In this document: piece after piece, positions 7,905 to 18,060 of the stretch | Layout of the letters: every line of letters starts with the position of its first letter | How positions within the stretch are numbered: the first letter of the stretch is position 1 | Source: Dehalococcoidia bacterium SM23_28_2 | GTDB lineage: Bacteria > Chloroflexota > Dehalococcoidia > SM23-28-2 | Direction of reading: 5' to 3' | Length of the DNA stretch: 53,467 nucleotides | Assembly: GCA_001303545.1 (NCBI GenBank) | Contig: LJUA01000002.1 | Location: 1 to 53,467 of the forward strand | Position numbers and translations under genes: made by a program | Notes under the pieces: generated by a model | Databases searched by the model: none | The model's input: only the letters and a program-made list of their open reading frames with translations | Told to the model about the DNA's origin: nothing

Positions 7905-8300
7905 ATGGCTGAAAAGAAGGGCTCAGGTCGGGTACGGCGGCGGGAGCGCAAGAACATCCCCGTCGGTCGTGCCTACGTTCAGTCCACCTTCAATAACACG
8001 ATCATTACTCTCACCGATCCCAACGGCAATGTCATCGCCTGGGCCAGCGGGGGCACGGTGGGGTTCAAGGGCTCCCGCAAGAGCACTCCCTACGCCGCTC
8101 AGATAGCGGCCGATAGGGTAGCCAAGCGGGGAATGGAACACGGCCTGCGCCAGGTAGATGTCTACGTGAGAGGCCCGGGCAGCGGTCGGGAGGCAGCTAT
8201 TCGCTCCCTGCAGGGGGCGGGCATTCAGGTGATGAGCATCCGCGACGTAACCCCTATTCCCCACAACGGCTGTCGCCCACCCAAACGGCGGCGGGTGTAA
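7905..8300 (+). CDS. rpsK: Ribosomal protein S11
   Basis: 30S platform protein, 131 residues. Signature stretches are VQSTFNNTIITLTDPNGNVI, KGSRKSTPYAAQIAAD and the ending DVTPIPHNGCRPPKRRRV. The N-terminus is Lys/Arg rich as usual. The ATG follows GCGAGGAGAG. Confidence 0.97.
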   Translation: MAEKKGSGRVRRRERKNIPVGRAYVQSTFNNTIITLTDPNGNVIAWASGGTVGFKGSRKSTPYAAQIAADRVAKRGMEHGLRQVDVYVRGPGSGREAAIRSLQGAGIQVMSIRDVTPIPHNGCRPPKRRRV

Positions 8301-8339
8301 GCTGGGGATGTTGCGCTCTTAGCCAGTGAGGGAGAGCTA

Positions 8340-8966
8340 GTGGCACGCTATAGAGGACCCGCCTGCCGAATATGTCGGCGCCTGGCCGAAAAGCTCTATC
8401 TTAAAGGGGAGAAGTGTTACTCTCCCAAGTGCCCCTTTGAGCGTCGGCCGTACGCTCCCGGGCAGCGCTCCATGCGCCGCCGCAAAGTATCCGACCGCGG
8501 CCTTCAGCTGCGGGAGAAGCAGAAGGGGCGCTCCACCTACGGGCTGCTGGAGCGCCAGTTCCGCCGCTACTACAGGGAGGCGGTGCGACGCAAGGGGATC
8601 ACCGGCGAGGATCTGCTGCGTATTCTCGAGATGCGCCTGGACAACGTCGTCTATCGTCTGGGCTTCGCCGATTCGCGCAACCAGGCGCGCCAGTTGGTGC
8701 GCCATGGACACATCAGCCTGAATGGCCGAAAGGCCGATATCCCCTCTCACGTGATCAAAGTGAACGATGTCATCGGTTGGACGGCGAGAGGGCAGGCGAG
8801 CGAGATCTTCAAGATAGTCAAAGAGCAGGTGGCTGAGCGGTCCGTCCCCTCGTGGCTGAACCTGGATGCCGAACAGATGACGGGGCGGGTACTATCGCCG
8901 CCGCCTATGGAAGACATTGGGGCCAAATTCGACCCGGCCACTATTGTTGAGTTCTACTCTCGTTAG
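8340..8966 (+). CDS. rpsD: Ribosomal protein S4
   Basis: Primary 16S rRNA binder that nucleates 30S assembly. 208 residues from a GTG at 8340 with GAGGGAGAG upstream. The N-terminal Cys cluster (CRICRR, then CYSPKCPFERR) indicates the zinc-containing form. The S4 RNA-binding domain is seen as LEMRLDNVVYRLGFADSRNQ and QLVRHGHISLNGRK. Confidence 0.97.
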   Translation: MARYRGPACRICRRLAEKLYLKGEKCYSPKCPFERRPYAPGQRSMRRRKVSDRGLQLREKQKGRSTYGLLERQFRRYYREAVRRKGITGEDLLRILEMRLDNVVYRLGFADSRNQARQLVRHGHISLNGRKADIPSHVIKVNDVIGWTARGQASEIFKIVKEQVAERSVPSWLNLDAEQMTGRVLSPPPMEDIGAKFDPATIVEFYSR

Positions 8967-9002
8967 CTACCACTTGTTGTTAGAGTGAGGAGGTGGGTCT
9001 CG

Positions 9003-10295
9003 GTGACCCAGTTGGTCGTCCCCCAGGTTGAGATCGTGGAGAGCGACGACAACTACGTGCGCGTCGTTGCCGAGCCCCTGGAGCCGGGCTTCGGCACTAC
9101 AGTGGGCAACGCCTTGAGGAGAGTCCTTCTCAGCTCCCTGCCGGGCGCTGCCGTCACCTCTGTGCAAATCGACGGCGTACAGCACGAGTTCTCTACCATC
9201 CCTCATATGAAGGAGGACACCATCGAGTTCCTTCTGAATGTGAAGGGACTCCGCCTGCGCGCCCTGTCCGACCGACCAGGCAAGCTGTTATTGGAGGTGA
9301 GCGGTCGCGAAGGGGGAATAACCGCCGCCGATATCCAGGGGCCGCCGGACTATGAGATCGTCAATCCCGATCTGCACTTGGCTACGCTGGATTCGGCGGA
9401 GGGCGAGCTAAGGGTGGAGTTCAACGTGGAGCAGGGCCACGGCTACGTCCCGGCGGGGGAAAGCGATGGCCTGCCCATTGGGGTGATCCCCTTGGACGCC
9501 ATCTTCACGCCTGTGCGCAAGGTGAACTACAAGGTGGAGCGCACCCGCGTGGGCCAGATCAGCAACTATGACCGCCTGGTGCTGGAGGTGTGGACCGACG
9601 GCACCATCACCGGCGTGGAGGCCATAAGCCGGAGCGCCGATATCATCTTGGAGCAGCTCTCGCTGTTCAGCCAGTTGGGCAAGCCAGCGCCGCCGATGGT
9701 GGAACGCGGCCTGGGAGCGGGAGCCGTCCTCACGCCGGAACGCTATAACACGCCGATTGAAGACCTGAACCTGTCGGTGCGGGCCTACAACTGCCTCAAG
9801 CGCAGCGGCCTCATGACGGTCGGTCAGGTCTTGGAGAAGAGCGAGGACGAGCTTCTTACCCTGCGCAACTTCGGCCGCAAGTCCTACGATGAGCTCAAGA
9901 CGCGCTTGCGGGAGGGGGACTTCCTGCCCTCTGAGACGGTGGAGGAAGAGCCGATGGCCGAGGTTCCCTCGGTCATCGAGGAGGAGGAGCTGCCGGCGGT
10001 GGTCAGACGCCGCGGGAAGGCAGCGGCCGTGACGCCAGAGCCGCTGGCTGTCGAGGAGCAGCCTGCGGAAGTCGCCGAGGCGCCAGCGCCGGCGGAGGAG
10101 GCCAAGGCGGCAGTGGCCGCAAAGGCTGAGAAGGAGGAGGCTGAGGCGGAGGCGGCAACGGCAGCTCCCGTTGCTGAAGGAGGAGGAGAGGGAGAAGAGC
10201 TGGCCGAGTGGCAGCGCATGCTTATGAAGTTGAAGGGAGAGGTCGGCGAAGAAGACCAGGAAGGCGAGGAAGGCGAGAAGGGGGACGAGGGCTAG
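9003..10295 (+). CDS. rpoA: RNA polymerase alpha subunit with long acidic C-terminal tail
   Basis: Scaffold of RNA polymerase assembly; its C-terminal domain binds UP elements and activators. The GTG at 9003 is chosen because AGGAGG at 8988-8993 lies 9 bases upstream and the protein then begins MTQLVVPQVEIVE. N-terminal domain: GFGTTVGNALRRVLLSSLPG. C-terminal domain (about residues 250-310): IEDLNLSVRAYNCLKRSG, then LRNFGRKSYDELKTRL. After this about 115 extra residues of Ala, Glu and Val are appended, giving 430 residues against a usual 310-340. The core is ordinary; the tail has no recognisable domain. Confidence 0.97.
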   Translation: MTQLVVPQVEIVESDDNYVRVVAEPLEPGFGTTVGNALRRVLLSSLPGAAVTSVQIDGVQHEFSTIPHMKEDTIEFLLNVKGLRLRALSDRPGKLLLEVSGREGGITAADIQGPPDYEIVNPDLHLATLDSAEGELRVEFNVEQGHGYVPAGESDGLPIGVIPLDAIFTPVRKVNYKVERTRVGQISNYDRLVLEVWTDGTITGVEAISRSADIILEQLSLFSQLGKPAPPMVERGLGAGAVLTPERYNTPIEDLNLSVRAYNCLKRSGLMTVGQVLEKSEDELLTLRNFGRKSYDELKTRLREGDFLPSETVEEEPMAEVPSVIEEEELPAVVRRRGKAAAVTPEPLAVEEQPAEVAEAPAPAEEAKAAVAAKAEKEEAEAEAATAAPVAEGGGEGEELAEWQRMLMKLKGEVGEEDQEGEEGEKGDEG

Positions 10296-10301
10296 ACCGA
10301 C

Positions 10302-10673
10302 ATGGCACATCGTATAGCCGGACGCAGGCTGGGTCGCTCCGCAAGCCATCGGCTGGCCATGTTCCGCAACCAGGTTACAGATCTTCTACGGCACGAGAAG
10401 ATCGTCACCACCGAGGCTAAGGCCAAGGAGGTGCGGAGTATCGCCGAGAAGGTGATCACGCTGGGCAGGCAGGGAACTCTTCACGCTCGCCGAAGGGCTC
10501 TGCGGATCGTCAGCGACAAGGATGTGGTGAAGAAGATATTTGACGACCTCGGGCCTCGCTATGCCGATCGGCCCGGTGGCTATACTCGGATCATCAAGCT
10601 GGGGCCGCGTCAGGGCGATGGCGCTTCCATGGCCCAACTGGAGCTGGTGGTGGAGGAAGAGGAGGAGGAGTAG
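10302..10673 (+). CDS. rplQ: Ribosomal protein L17
   Basis: 50S protein at the tunnel exit. 123 residues with the family opening AHRIAGRRLGRSASHRLAMF and RHEKIVTTEAKAKEVRSIAE, then a GGYTRIIKLGPRQGDGA signature. It ends in an acidic run (VVEEEEEE), again a tailed version. ATG 6 bases after rpoA. Confidence 0.97.
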   Translation: MAHRIAGRRLGRSASHRLAMFRNQVTDLLRHEKIVTTEAKAKEVRSIAEKVITLGRQGTLHARRRALRIVSDKDVVKKIFDDLGPRYADRPGGYTRIIKLGPRQGDGASMAQLELVVEEEEEE

Positions 10674-10692
10674 GAAGCCTGCCGGCCGGCAG

Positions 10693-11517
10693 GTGGCGGG
10701 TGTCATCGTGGTGGTGGTCGAGCAGGATGAGGAGGGGAAGGCCCTTCGAAGAGTTGTCCTGGTGGTGGAGTACGACGGAGCGGCTTATGCCGGCTCTCAG
10801 TATCAGAAGAACGCATCCACCATCCAGGGGGAACTGGAGAAAGCGCTGAACAAGCTGACGGGCGAACGAACAAGGCTGGCGCTGGCTGGTCGTACCGACG
10901 CTGGTGTGCATGCCAGGGGGCAGGTGGCCTCCTTTCGGACGCGGGTGCCCTACGAGGTGGAGGTGTTCGTGCGGGCCCTGAACGCTCACCTTCCTGAGGA
11001 CATCGCCGTGCGTTCGGCGCGTGAGGTACCGCTGAGCTTTCAGGTGCGCCGCCAGGCCAAAAGGCGCTGGTATCGCTACGTCATCCATAACGGGCGGCAG
11101 CGGCCGGTCCTCTTCCGCGGCCACTGCTGGCACATTGCCCAGCCGCTGGACATAACGGCAATGCGGGAGGCAGCCACACATCTTGTGGGCGAGCACGACC
11201 TGGCCGCCTTCGCTGCGCCATCCGCTCCCGCTAGGACTGTGCGAAAGGTGTACAGGGCGGAGGTGAGGCGCCGTCGTTCTTGGCTGGTGTTCGACATCGA
11301 AGCCAACTCCTTCCTGCCGCAGCAGGTGCGGCGAACGATGGGGGCGCTGGTGCAGGTGGGCCTGGGCAATCAGACGGTGGAGGACTTCCGCCGCCTGCTG
11401 GCGTCGGCTCAGAGAGGGGCAGTCACTCTGGCAGCGCCGCCGCAGGGGCTTTGTCTGATGGCTGTAGAGTATGAGGGTTTGAACGGAAGTGGTTACGAAG
11501 AGGGCACGGACCTTTAG
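10693..11517 (+). CDS. truA: tRNA pseudouridine synthase A
   Basis: Makes pseudouridine at positions 38-40 of the tRNA anticodon stem-loop. The catalytic Asp lies in LALAGRTDAGVHARGQVASF. Further family blocks are EYDGAAYAGSQ near the N-terminus and NSFLPQQVRRTMGALVQVGLG near the C-terminus. The start is uncertain: GTG 10693 is taken, and GTGs at 10708-10714 are equally possible. The 3' end overlaps rplM by 29 bases in a different frame, so the two are probably translationally coupled. Confidence 0.94.
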   Translation: MAGVIVVVVEQDEEGKALRRVVLVVEYDGAAYAGSQYQKNASTIQGELEKALNKLTGERTRLALAGRTDAGVHARGQVASFRTRVPYEVEVFVRALNAHLPEDIAVRSAREVPLSFQVRRQAKRRWYRYVIHNGRQRPVLFRGHCWHIAQPLDITAMREAATHLVGEHDLAAFAAPSAPARTVRKVYRAEVRRRRSWLVFDIEANSFLPQQVRRTMGALVQVGLGNQTVEDFRRLLASAQRGAVTLAAPPQGLCLMAVEYEGLNGSGYEEGTDL

Positions 11518-11962
11518 TCTGAAGGGCGGCGACATCAGCCGCGACTGGCTGGTGATCGATGCCGCCGACCAGACCCTGGGGCGTCTGGCGGCACGCATAG
11601 CCCGATTCTTGCGGGGCAAGCATAAGCCCACCTATTCGCCTCATCTGGAGATGGGCGACTACGTCATCGTGGTGAACGCCGCCCGCGTGCGGGTCACCGG
11701 CAGGAAGCTAAGCGATAAGGTCTACTATCGCCATTCTGGCTATCACGGCGGGCTGAAGAGCGTTACCCTGGGGGAGCTGATGGCCACCAGGCCCACGCGG
11801 GTCATCGAGATGGCGGTGCGAGGTATGCTCCCTCACAATCGCCTGGGGCGAAAGCTGCTGCGCAACCTGAAGGTGTACGCCGGCCCGGAGCATCCTCATG
11901 AGGCCCAGGTGAAGGCCTCTCAGAAGGGGAAAGAGGCGCCCGGCGAGGCGGCTTCCGGCTAG
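11489..11962 (+). CDS. rplM: Ribosomal protein L13
   Basis: Early 50S assembly protein, 157 residues from a GTG start inside the end of truA. Signatures: DWLVIDAADQTLGRLAARIA, YSPHLEMGDYVIVVNAARVR, YYRHSGYHGG and GMLPHNRLGRKLLRNLKVY. The C-terminus extends about ten residues past the usual end with a Lys/Glu/Ala tail. The truA-rplM-rpsI order is standard. Confidence 0.97.
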   Translation: MVTKRARTFSLKGGDISRDWLVIDAADQTLGRLAARIARFLRGKHKPTYSPHLEMGDYVIVVNAARVRVTGRKLSDKVYYRHSGYHGGLKSVTLGELMATRPTRVIEMAVRGMLPHNRLGRKLLRNLKVYAGPEHPHEAQVKASQKGKEAPGEAASG

Positions 11963-11976
11963 GAGGACGAAGGAAA

Positions 11977-12390
11977 GTGGTAGAAGAGCAGGTTATCGAG
12001 GGGCAGCACTACTACTACGGGACGGGTCGGCGCAAGGCGGCGGTGGCCAGGGTCCGCTTGTATCCGGGCACGGGCACCATCGTCGTCAACGGCAAGCCTG
12101 TCGAGGAGGTGCTCAACCGGCCGGTCTACCAGACCATCATCCGACAGCCGCTGCTCCTCACGGAGACGCTGGACAAGTTCAACGTCCAGGTGAAGATAAA
12201 CGGCGGCGGCAGCACCGGCTGGGCGGGGGCTATCGCCCACGGCGTTGCGCGGGCGCTGGTGGCCGCCGACGAGAAGTATAAGCCGGTCCTCCGCAAGGCT
12301 GGTTTCCTCACCCGCGACCCACGGGTGAAAGAGCGCAAGAAGTACGGCCTCAAGCGAGCCCGCAAGGCGCCTCAGTACACCAAGCGCTAA
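11977..12390 (+). CDS. rpsI: Ribosomal protein S9
   Basis: 30S head protein whose C-terminal tail touches the P-site tRNA anticodon loop. 137 residues from a GTG, with YYYGTGRRKAAVARVRLYPG, INGGGSTGWAGAIAHGVARAL and the basic end KKYGLKRARKAPQYTKR. It is the last gene of the plus-strand cluster. Its stop overlaps the last 4 bases of the convergent isomerase gene, so no terminator fits between them. Confidence 0.97.
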   Translation: MVEEQVIEGQHYYYGTGRRKAAVARVRLYPGTGTIVVNGKPVEEVLNRPVYQTIIRQPLLLTETLDKFNVQVKINGGGSTGWAGAIAHGVARALVAADEKYKPVLRKAGFLTRDPRVKERKKYGLKRARKAPQYTKR

Positions 12391-13448
12391 CGACCGGCCA
12401 GCCGCTCCTTCAGCTTGGCGATGGGCGGAGTGGGCGCAGGCGCCACCCCGCTCAGAATCGCCAGGTATAAGCTCACCCAGTCGCCGAACAGGATGGCGCT
12501 CATCATCTGGGCCAGAGGGCTCTTCCCCTCGGCGTCGACTATCGCGCTCTCCACGCCTGCCTCATCCAGCGCCGTTCGAGTCAGGTCGTAGCGCAGGAGA
12601 ACGCGCGGGTGGAGGGATGGCGCTTGCAGGAAGACCACCAGGGCCTTCGCTGCTATCTCCTCGGGCAGGCCAAAGCCGACCACGGCGTTATGATTGGCCT
12701 CGGGCAGCTCCTCGAAGAAGCACCACATCTTGCTGGTCTCGTTGATCTGGCCCTTCCAGCGGCGGGCCACCGGAGCGAGGATGCCTGCCCCGTAGACCAC
12801 GGGCAGCCGCTCATGCAGCCTCTCGGCGAGCTGCTTGGCCGGGTTGTCTGCTAGAGACACCTTCTCGCTGATGCGGGTCGCCAGGCCGACCATGACGGCG
12901 ATGGCCTCCTCCACGTTCGCGCTCATGTCGGCCACTACCCCCGTCTTCTGGGCGATGGCCAGCAGGGGCATGAGGCTGTAGCCCAGAGCAGCGCGCGGCT
13001 CCGCCTCGTAGGCGAAGACGAAGGTGGGGACGCCATTGGCGCGAGCGGCGGCCAGGATCCTGCCGCCGGTGGTGACCACCACCTTCTTGGCGCCGGTGCC
13101 CAGCCCTCGCTCGAAGCAGGAGAGCACCTCCTCGGTGTTGCCGCTGTAGCTGGAGGCTATCAGGAGTGTCCTGCCGTCCACTACAAGGGGCAGATCGTAG
13201 TCACGATGGCTGAAGACGGATATGGGGCTCTCCAGGGCTACCAGCGACCGGAAGAGATCGCCGGCGATGGCCGAGCCGCCCATGCCCAGGATGACCACCT
13301 TGTCGATGTCCCAGTAGTCGTCCGGCAGCTCCAGGTCCTGGGCTTCCTCCCAGGCGGCGCGGCACTGGCGGGGCAGATCGCGGATGCGGTCTAGCATCCC
13401 CTGGGGGTCGATCCTCTGATAGGCGGCGAGGTCGTCTAGTACGCTCAT
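12387..13448 (-). CDS. Bifunctional phosphoglucose/phosphomannose isomerase-type SIS protein
   Basis: Predicted to interconvert fructose-6-phosphate with glucose-6- or mannose-6-phosphate. The 353 residues have two SIS domains: KVVILGMGGSAIAGDLFRSL with SSYSGNTEEVLSCFE in the first, and VVYGAGILAPVARRWKGQIN with the ELPEANHNAVVGF motif in the second. This is the short archaeal/Chloroflexota-type PGI/PMI rather than classical Pgi. It is last in the eight-gene minus-strand run, just after a phosphohexomutase and a sugar nucleotidyltransferase, which suggests activated hexose supply. Confidence 0.9.
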   Translation of the reverse strand: MSVLDDLAAYQRIDPQGMLDRIRDLPRQCRAAWEEAQDLELPDDYWDIDKVVILGMGGSAIAGDLFRSLVALESPISVFSHRDYDLPLVVDGRTLLIASSYSGNTEEVLSCFERGLGTGAKKVVVTTGGRILAAARANGVPTFVFAYEAEPRAALGYSLMPLLAIAQKTGVVADMSANVEEAIAVMVGLATRISEKVSLADNPAKQLAERLHERLPVVYGAGILAPVARRWKGQINETSKMWCFFEELPEANHNAVVGFGLPEEIAAKALVVFLQAPSLHPRVLLRYDLTRTALDEAGVESAIVDAEGKSPLAQMMSAILFGDWVSLYLAILSGVAPAPTPPIAKLKERLAGR

Positions 13449-13470
13449 GGCTACAGTCCCTTCGGCAGGC

Positions 13471-14895
13471 TCAGGGCAGGCCTACCAGTTCCTTTCCGGC
13501 GGCCAGAAGCTTCTGCACCAGGCTTTGCTCTTGAACCTCCGTATAGATGCGCAGCAGGGGCTCCGTGCCCGAGAAGCGGATCAGCAGCCAGTCGCCGCCC
13601 TCTACGTGAAAGCGAAAGCCGTCGGTGGTATCCACGTCGGTCACCTTCAGGCCGGCCAGTCGCTCGGGCCGAGCGTGCGATAGGCGCTCCATGAGCTGCG
13701 CCTTCTGCTCGGGCTCCAGGCGGATGTCGATGCGGTCGTAGTAGTGGGGCCCCACCTTCTCGTATAGCTCGGCCACTAGCTCTGAAGGGCGGCGGCCGCG
13801 GCGGGCCATGAGGTCTAGGAAGTAGAGAGAGGAGATGACGCCGTCGCGGTCGGGCGGGTGATGGCGGAAGGCGAAGCCGCCGCTCTCCTCGCCGGCTATG
13901 AGGGCGTTCTCGGCGATCATCTTGGGCCCCAGGAACTTGAAGCCGACCGGCGTCTCGTGCACGGCCACGTTGTACAGCTCGCCCAGGCGATAGATCATGC
14001 TGGTGCTGGTCAGGGACTTGACCATCGCCCCCCGCTGGCCGCGCACCTCCAGCAGGTAGTAGGCGAGGAGGGCGAACACCTGGTGCTGGTTGATGAACTC
14101 GCCCCGCTCGTCGATGATGCCTACACGATCGCCATCGCCGTCCGTGGCCACGCCAACGTCGGCGCCGGTTGCTTTGACAATATCGATGAGCGCCCCCAGG
14201 TGGCGGGCGATGGGCTCCGGCTGAAGGCCGGGGAAGAGGGGATTGCGCTCGCCGTGCAGCTCCTGCACCTGGGTAGCTCCGCCGGACAGGACCTCCGCCA
14301 GCCAACCGGCGGCCGCCCCGTACATGGAATCGATGACCACTCGCAGGCCGGCGGCTCGCAGCGCCTTCAGGTCGATCAGCTCGCCCAGGTGCGCCAGGTA
14401 GGGCTGGCGGGGGCTGATGATCTCCACTAGGCCCTGCTTCTGGGCTTCGGCCAGGGGCAGGTGGGGCACATCGGAGGCGAGGATGGCCGGCAGGGCCTCC
14501 TCCAGGCGGGCGATGGTCTCCGGCGAGGCGCTGCTGGCGTACTCCGGCTTGTACTTGAAGCCCGACCAGCGAGCGTCGTTGTGGCTGGCGGTGATGATCA
14601 CTCCGCCGCCGGCCTTCTTCTGGAGGAGGGCGTAGCTGACTACCGGCGTGGGCGTCGGCGAGTCGCAGAGGTAGGCGTGGATGCCGTTGGCGGCCGCCAC
14701 CTCGGCCACGGCCGCCGCGAAGTCCTCGGAGGCGAAGCGCGTGTCGTAGCCCACCACCAGCCCTCGCTGGGCGAGGCCCGTCTCCTTCAAGTAGAGGGCG
14801 ACGCTGTGGGCGCAGGCCCGCACGTTGTCGAATGTGAAGTCCTCGGCGATGATGGCCCGCCAGCCGTCGGTGCCGAACTTGATCTCGGTAGTCAT
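13471..14895 (-). CDS. Phosphoglucomutase/phosphomannomutase
   Basis: Moves phosphate between C6 and C1 of hexoses. The 474 residues show all four blocks of the alpha-D-phosphohexomutase family: IKFGTDGWRAIIAEDFT at the N-terminus, the phosphoserine loop ITASHND, the metal loop TDGDGDRVGI, the sugar-specificity loop GEESGGF, and the C-terminal phosphate loop RFSGTEPLLRIY. It starts 16 bases after the nucleotidyltransferase stop. Glucose versus mannose preference cannot be told from sequence. Confidence 0.92.
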   Translation of the reverse strand: MTTEIKFGTDGWRAIIAEDFTFDNVRACAHSVALYLKETGLAQRGLVVGYDTRFASEDFAAAVAEVAAANGIHAYLCDSPTPTPVVSYALLQKKAGGGVIITASHNDARWSGFKYKPEYASSASPETIARLEEALPAILASDVPHLPLAEAQKQGLVEIISPRQPYLAHLGELIDLKALRAAGLRVVIDSMYGAAAGWLAEVLSGGATQVQELHGERNPLFPGLQPEPIARHLGALIDIVKATGADVGVATDGDGDRVGIIDERGEFINQHQVFALLAYYLLEVRGQRGAMVKSLTSTSMIYRLGELYNVAVHETPVGFKFLGPKMIAENALIAGEESGGFAFRHHPPDRDGVISSLYFLDLMARRGRRPSELVAELYEKVGPHYYDRIDIRLEPEQKAQLMERLSHARPERLAGLKVTDVDTTDGFRFHVEGGDWLLIRFSGTEPLLRIYTEVQEQSLVQKLLAAGKELVGLP

Positions 14896-14911
14896 TGCTC
14901 GAAGCCCTTTC

Positions 14912-15625
14912 TCAGCGATCTGGTCCTGCCGCCGCCGGGGCGAACAGGGGCAGATCGCGGGTCGCCTCCGTTATGTCTTTCATGGTGTCGATGGCGCGCC
15001 AGTAGCCGCGGGCGCGATAGGCCCGCAACTGGCCCCTCTCGGCCAGCAGGGGGAAGGCGCTGTCCTCGTGGTCGCCCACGTCCGGCAGGAGGTCGAAGAA
15101 GGGGCGGGAGAGAACATACAGGCCGGCGTTGATCCAGTAGGGCAGGCGCGGCTTCTCCTCGAAGCGGCGAATGCGCCCGTCGCGGGCCACCCGCACGACG
15201 CCAAAAGGGCTGACGAAGGGGGCCAGCATGACGGTGGCTACCGCCCCCGAGGCGCGATGGGTGCGCACTATGGGCGCCAGGGGCTGGTTGCAGAGAACGT
15301 CGCCGTTGGTGCCGATGAACAGCTCTTCCGTTTCCGGCACCCGAGAGAAGGCGAGCTTGAAGGCTCCCCCTCTTCCCAGAGGCTGCTCCTCCAGCGAGTA
15401 CTCGATGGCCAGTCCCCAGCGGCGGCCATCGCCGAAGTAGCCCTGGATCACATCCGCCCGGTAGCCGCAGAGGAGAACGGCGTGGGTGACGCCGTTGTCG
15501 CGCAGCCAGGTCAGGTGGTACTCCAGGATGGGCTTGCCGGCCAGGAGGACCATCGGCTTGGGCCGGTCTTCGGAGAGGGGCCGCAGGCGTTCGCCCTTGC
15601 CGCCAGCCAGAACCAGGGCATACAT
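14912..15625 (-). CDS. Sugar-1-phosphate nucleotidyltransferase
   Basis: Predicted to make an NDP- or GDP-sugar from a hexose-1-phosphate. The 237 residues begin with the nucleotide-binding signature LVLAGGKGERLRPLSEDRPKPM, here split as LVLAGGKGERLRPL and RPKPMVLLAGKPILEYH, followed by GTNGDVLCN (metal Asp region) and FEEKPRLPYWINAGLYVLS. There is no acyltransferase repeat domain. Context with a phosphohexomutase and PGI/PMI favours mannose- or glucose-1-phosphate as substrate. Confidence 0.88.
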   Translation of the reverse strand: MYALVLAGGKGERLRPLSEDRPKPMVLLAGKPILEYHLTWLRDNGVTHAVLLCGYRADVIQGYFGDGRRWGLAIEYSLEEQPLGRGGAFKLAFSRVPETEELFIGTNGDVLCNQPLAPIVRTHRASGAVATVMLAPFVSPFGVVRVARDGRIRRFEEKPRLPYWINAGLYVLSRPFFDLLPDVGDHEDSAFPLLAERGQLRAYRARGYWRAIDTMKDITEATRDLPLFAPAAAGPDR

Positions 15626-15629
15626 GGGG

Positions 15630-16759
<1,130 letters not shown>

Positions 16760-16782
16760 GGGTTCTATACCTCCTTTGGGTC

Positions 16783-18060
16783 CTATTCTGTGCCGGCCTC
16801 CCAGCTCTCGAGGTATTTGCGTTGCTCGGCGGTCAGTTCGTCGATATTGATTTTCATGGAGCGAAGCTTGAGACGGGCCACTTCCTGGTCGATCTCGGTG
16901 GGCACGGTGTGGACGGCGGTGGGCAAGCGCTCCGGTCGATGGGCGATGTACTCCACGCAGAGGGCCTGGTTGGCGAAGCTCATGTCCATCACGCTGGCGG
17001 GGTGGCCCTCGGCGGCGGACAGGTTGATGAGGCGGCCTTCGGCCAGCAGGAAGATGCGCCGCCCGTCGCGGAGGCGGTACTCGGTCACGTGGGTGCGCAC
17101 CTGGCGTTTGCTCTCGGTCATCTCCTCCAGGGCGGCGATGTTCAGCTCCACGTTAAAGTGGCCGGAGTTGGCCAGGATCGCTCCATCCTTCATGACCGGG
17201 AAGTGCTCCTTGCTGATGGCGTTAATGTCTCCGGTAACGGTGACGAAGATATCGCCGATCCTGGCGGCCTCGGCCATGGGCATCACCCGGAAGCCATCCA
17301 TGGCCGCCTCCAGGGCGCGCACCGGCTGCACCTCGGTGACCACTACCTGAGCGCCCAGGCCGTGGGCCCGCATGGCGACGCCGCGGCCGCACCAGCCGTA
17401 GCCGACCACCACCACCGTCTTGCCCGCCCAGAGGACGTTGGTGGCGCGCGTGATGCCGTCGATGGTGCTCTGGCCGGTGCCGTAGCGGTTATCGAACAGG
17501 TGCTTGGTGTCGGCCTCGTTGACGGCGATGATCGGGTAGGCGAGGGCGCCGTCGTTGGCCATGGCACGCAGGCGGATGACGCCGGTTGTGGTCTCCTCGG
17601 TGCCTCCGAGGACAGCGGGCAGGAGTTCTCGGCGTTCCTTGTGGAGGGTGCTCACCAGGTCGGCGCCGTCGTCCAGGGTTATCTGGGGCCCCTGCGCGAG
17701 GGCGGCCTGGATGTGGCGGTAGTAGGCCTCGGTGTCCGCGCCGCGTACGGCAAAAACGGGGATGTTGTACTCGCTGACCAGAGCGGCGGCCACGTCGTCC
17801 TGGGTGGAGAGAGGGTTGCTGGCGCAGAGTGCGAGCTGGGCGCCGCCATCGGCCAGGGCCAGGGCGAGGTTGGCCGTCTCGGTGGTGACATGCAGGCAGG
17901 CGGAGACGCGCACGCCGGCCAGCGGCTTCTCCTTCTGGAAGCGGCGGCGGATGAGGTCGATGACCGGCATCTCTCGCGCCGCCCACTCGATGCGCAGCGC
18001 GCCCTCGGCGGCTAGGCTCAGGCTCTTCACGTCGAAGTCCAGACGCGGCTTTGCTTGCAC
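16783..18060 (-). CDS. ahcY: Adenosylhomocysteinase
   Basis: Splits S-adenosylhomocysteine into adenosine and homocysteine using bound NAD. 425 residues from a GTG at 18060 with AAGGAGG 8 bases upstream. Visible motifs are EMPVIDLIRRRF, ACLHVTTETANL, ASNPLSTQDDVAAAL, DDGADLV, the NAD fold VVVVGYGWCGRGVA, and the C-terminal HTVPTEIDQEVARLKL. Length fits the short bacterial form. It follows the GNAT gene with no gap and precedes metK, giving a complete activated-methyl cycle apart from methionine synthase. Confidence 0.96.
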   Translation of the reverse strand: MQAKPRLDFDVKSLSLAAEGALRIEWAAREMPVIDLIRRRFQKEKPLAGVRVSACLHVTTETANLALALADGGAQLALCASNPLSTQDDVAAALVSEYNIPVFAVRGADTEAYYRHIQAALAQGPQITLDDGADLVSTLHKERRELLPAVLGGTEETTTGVIRLRAMANDGALAYPIIAVNEADTKHLFDNRYGTGQSTIDGITRATNVLWAGKTVVVVGYGWCGRGVAMRAHGLGAQVVVTEVQPVRALEAAMDGFRVMPMAEAARIGDIFVTVTGDINAISKEHFPVMKDGAILANSGHFNVELNIAALEEMTESKRQVRTHVTEYRLRDGRRIFLLAEGRLINLSAAEGHPASVMDMSFANQALCVEYIAHRPERLPTAVHTVPTEIDQEVARLKLRSMKINIDELTAEQRKYLESWEAGTE

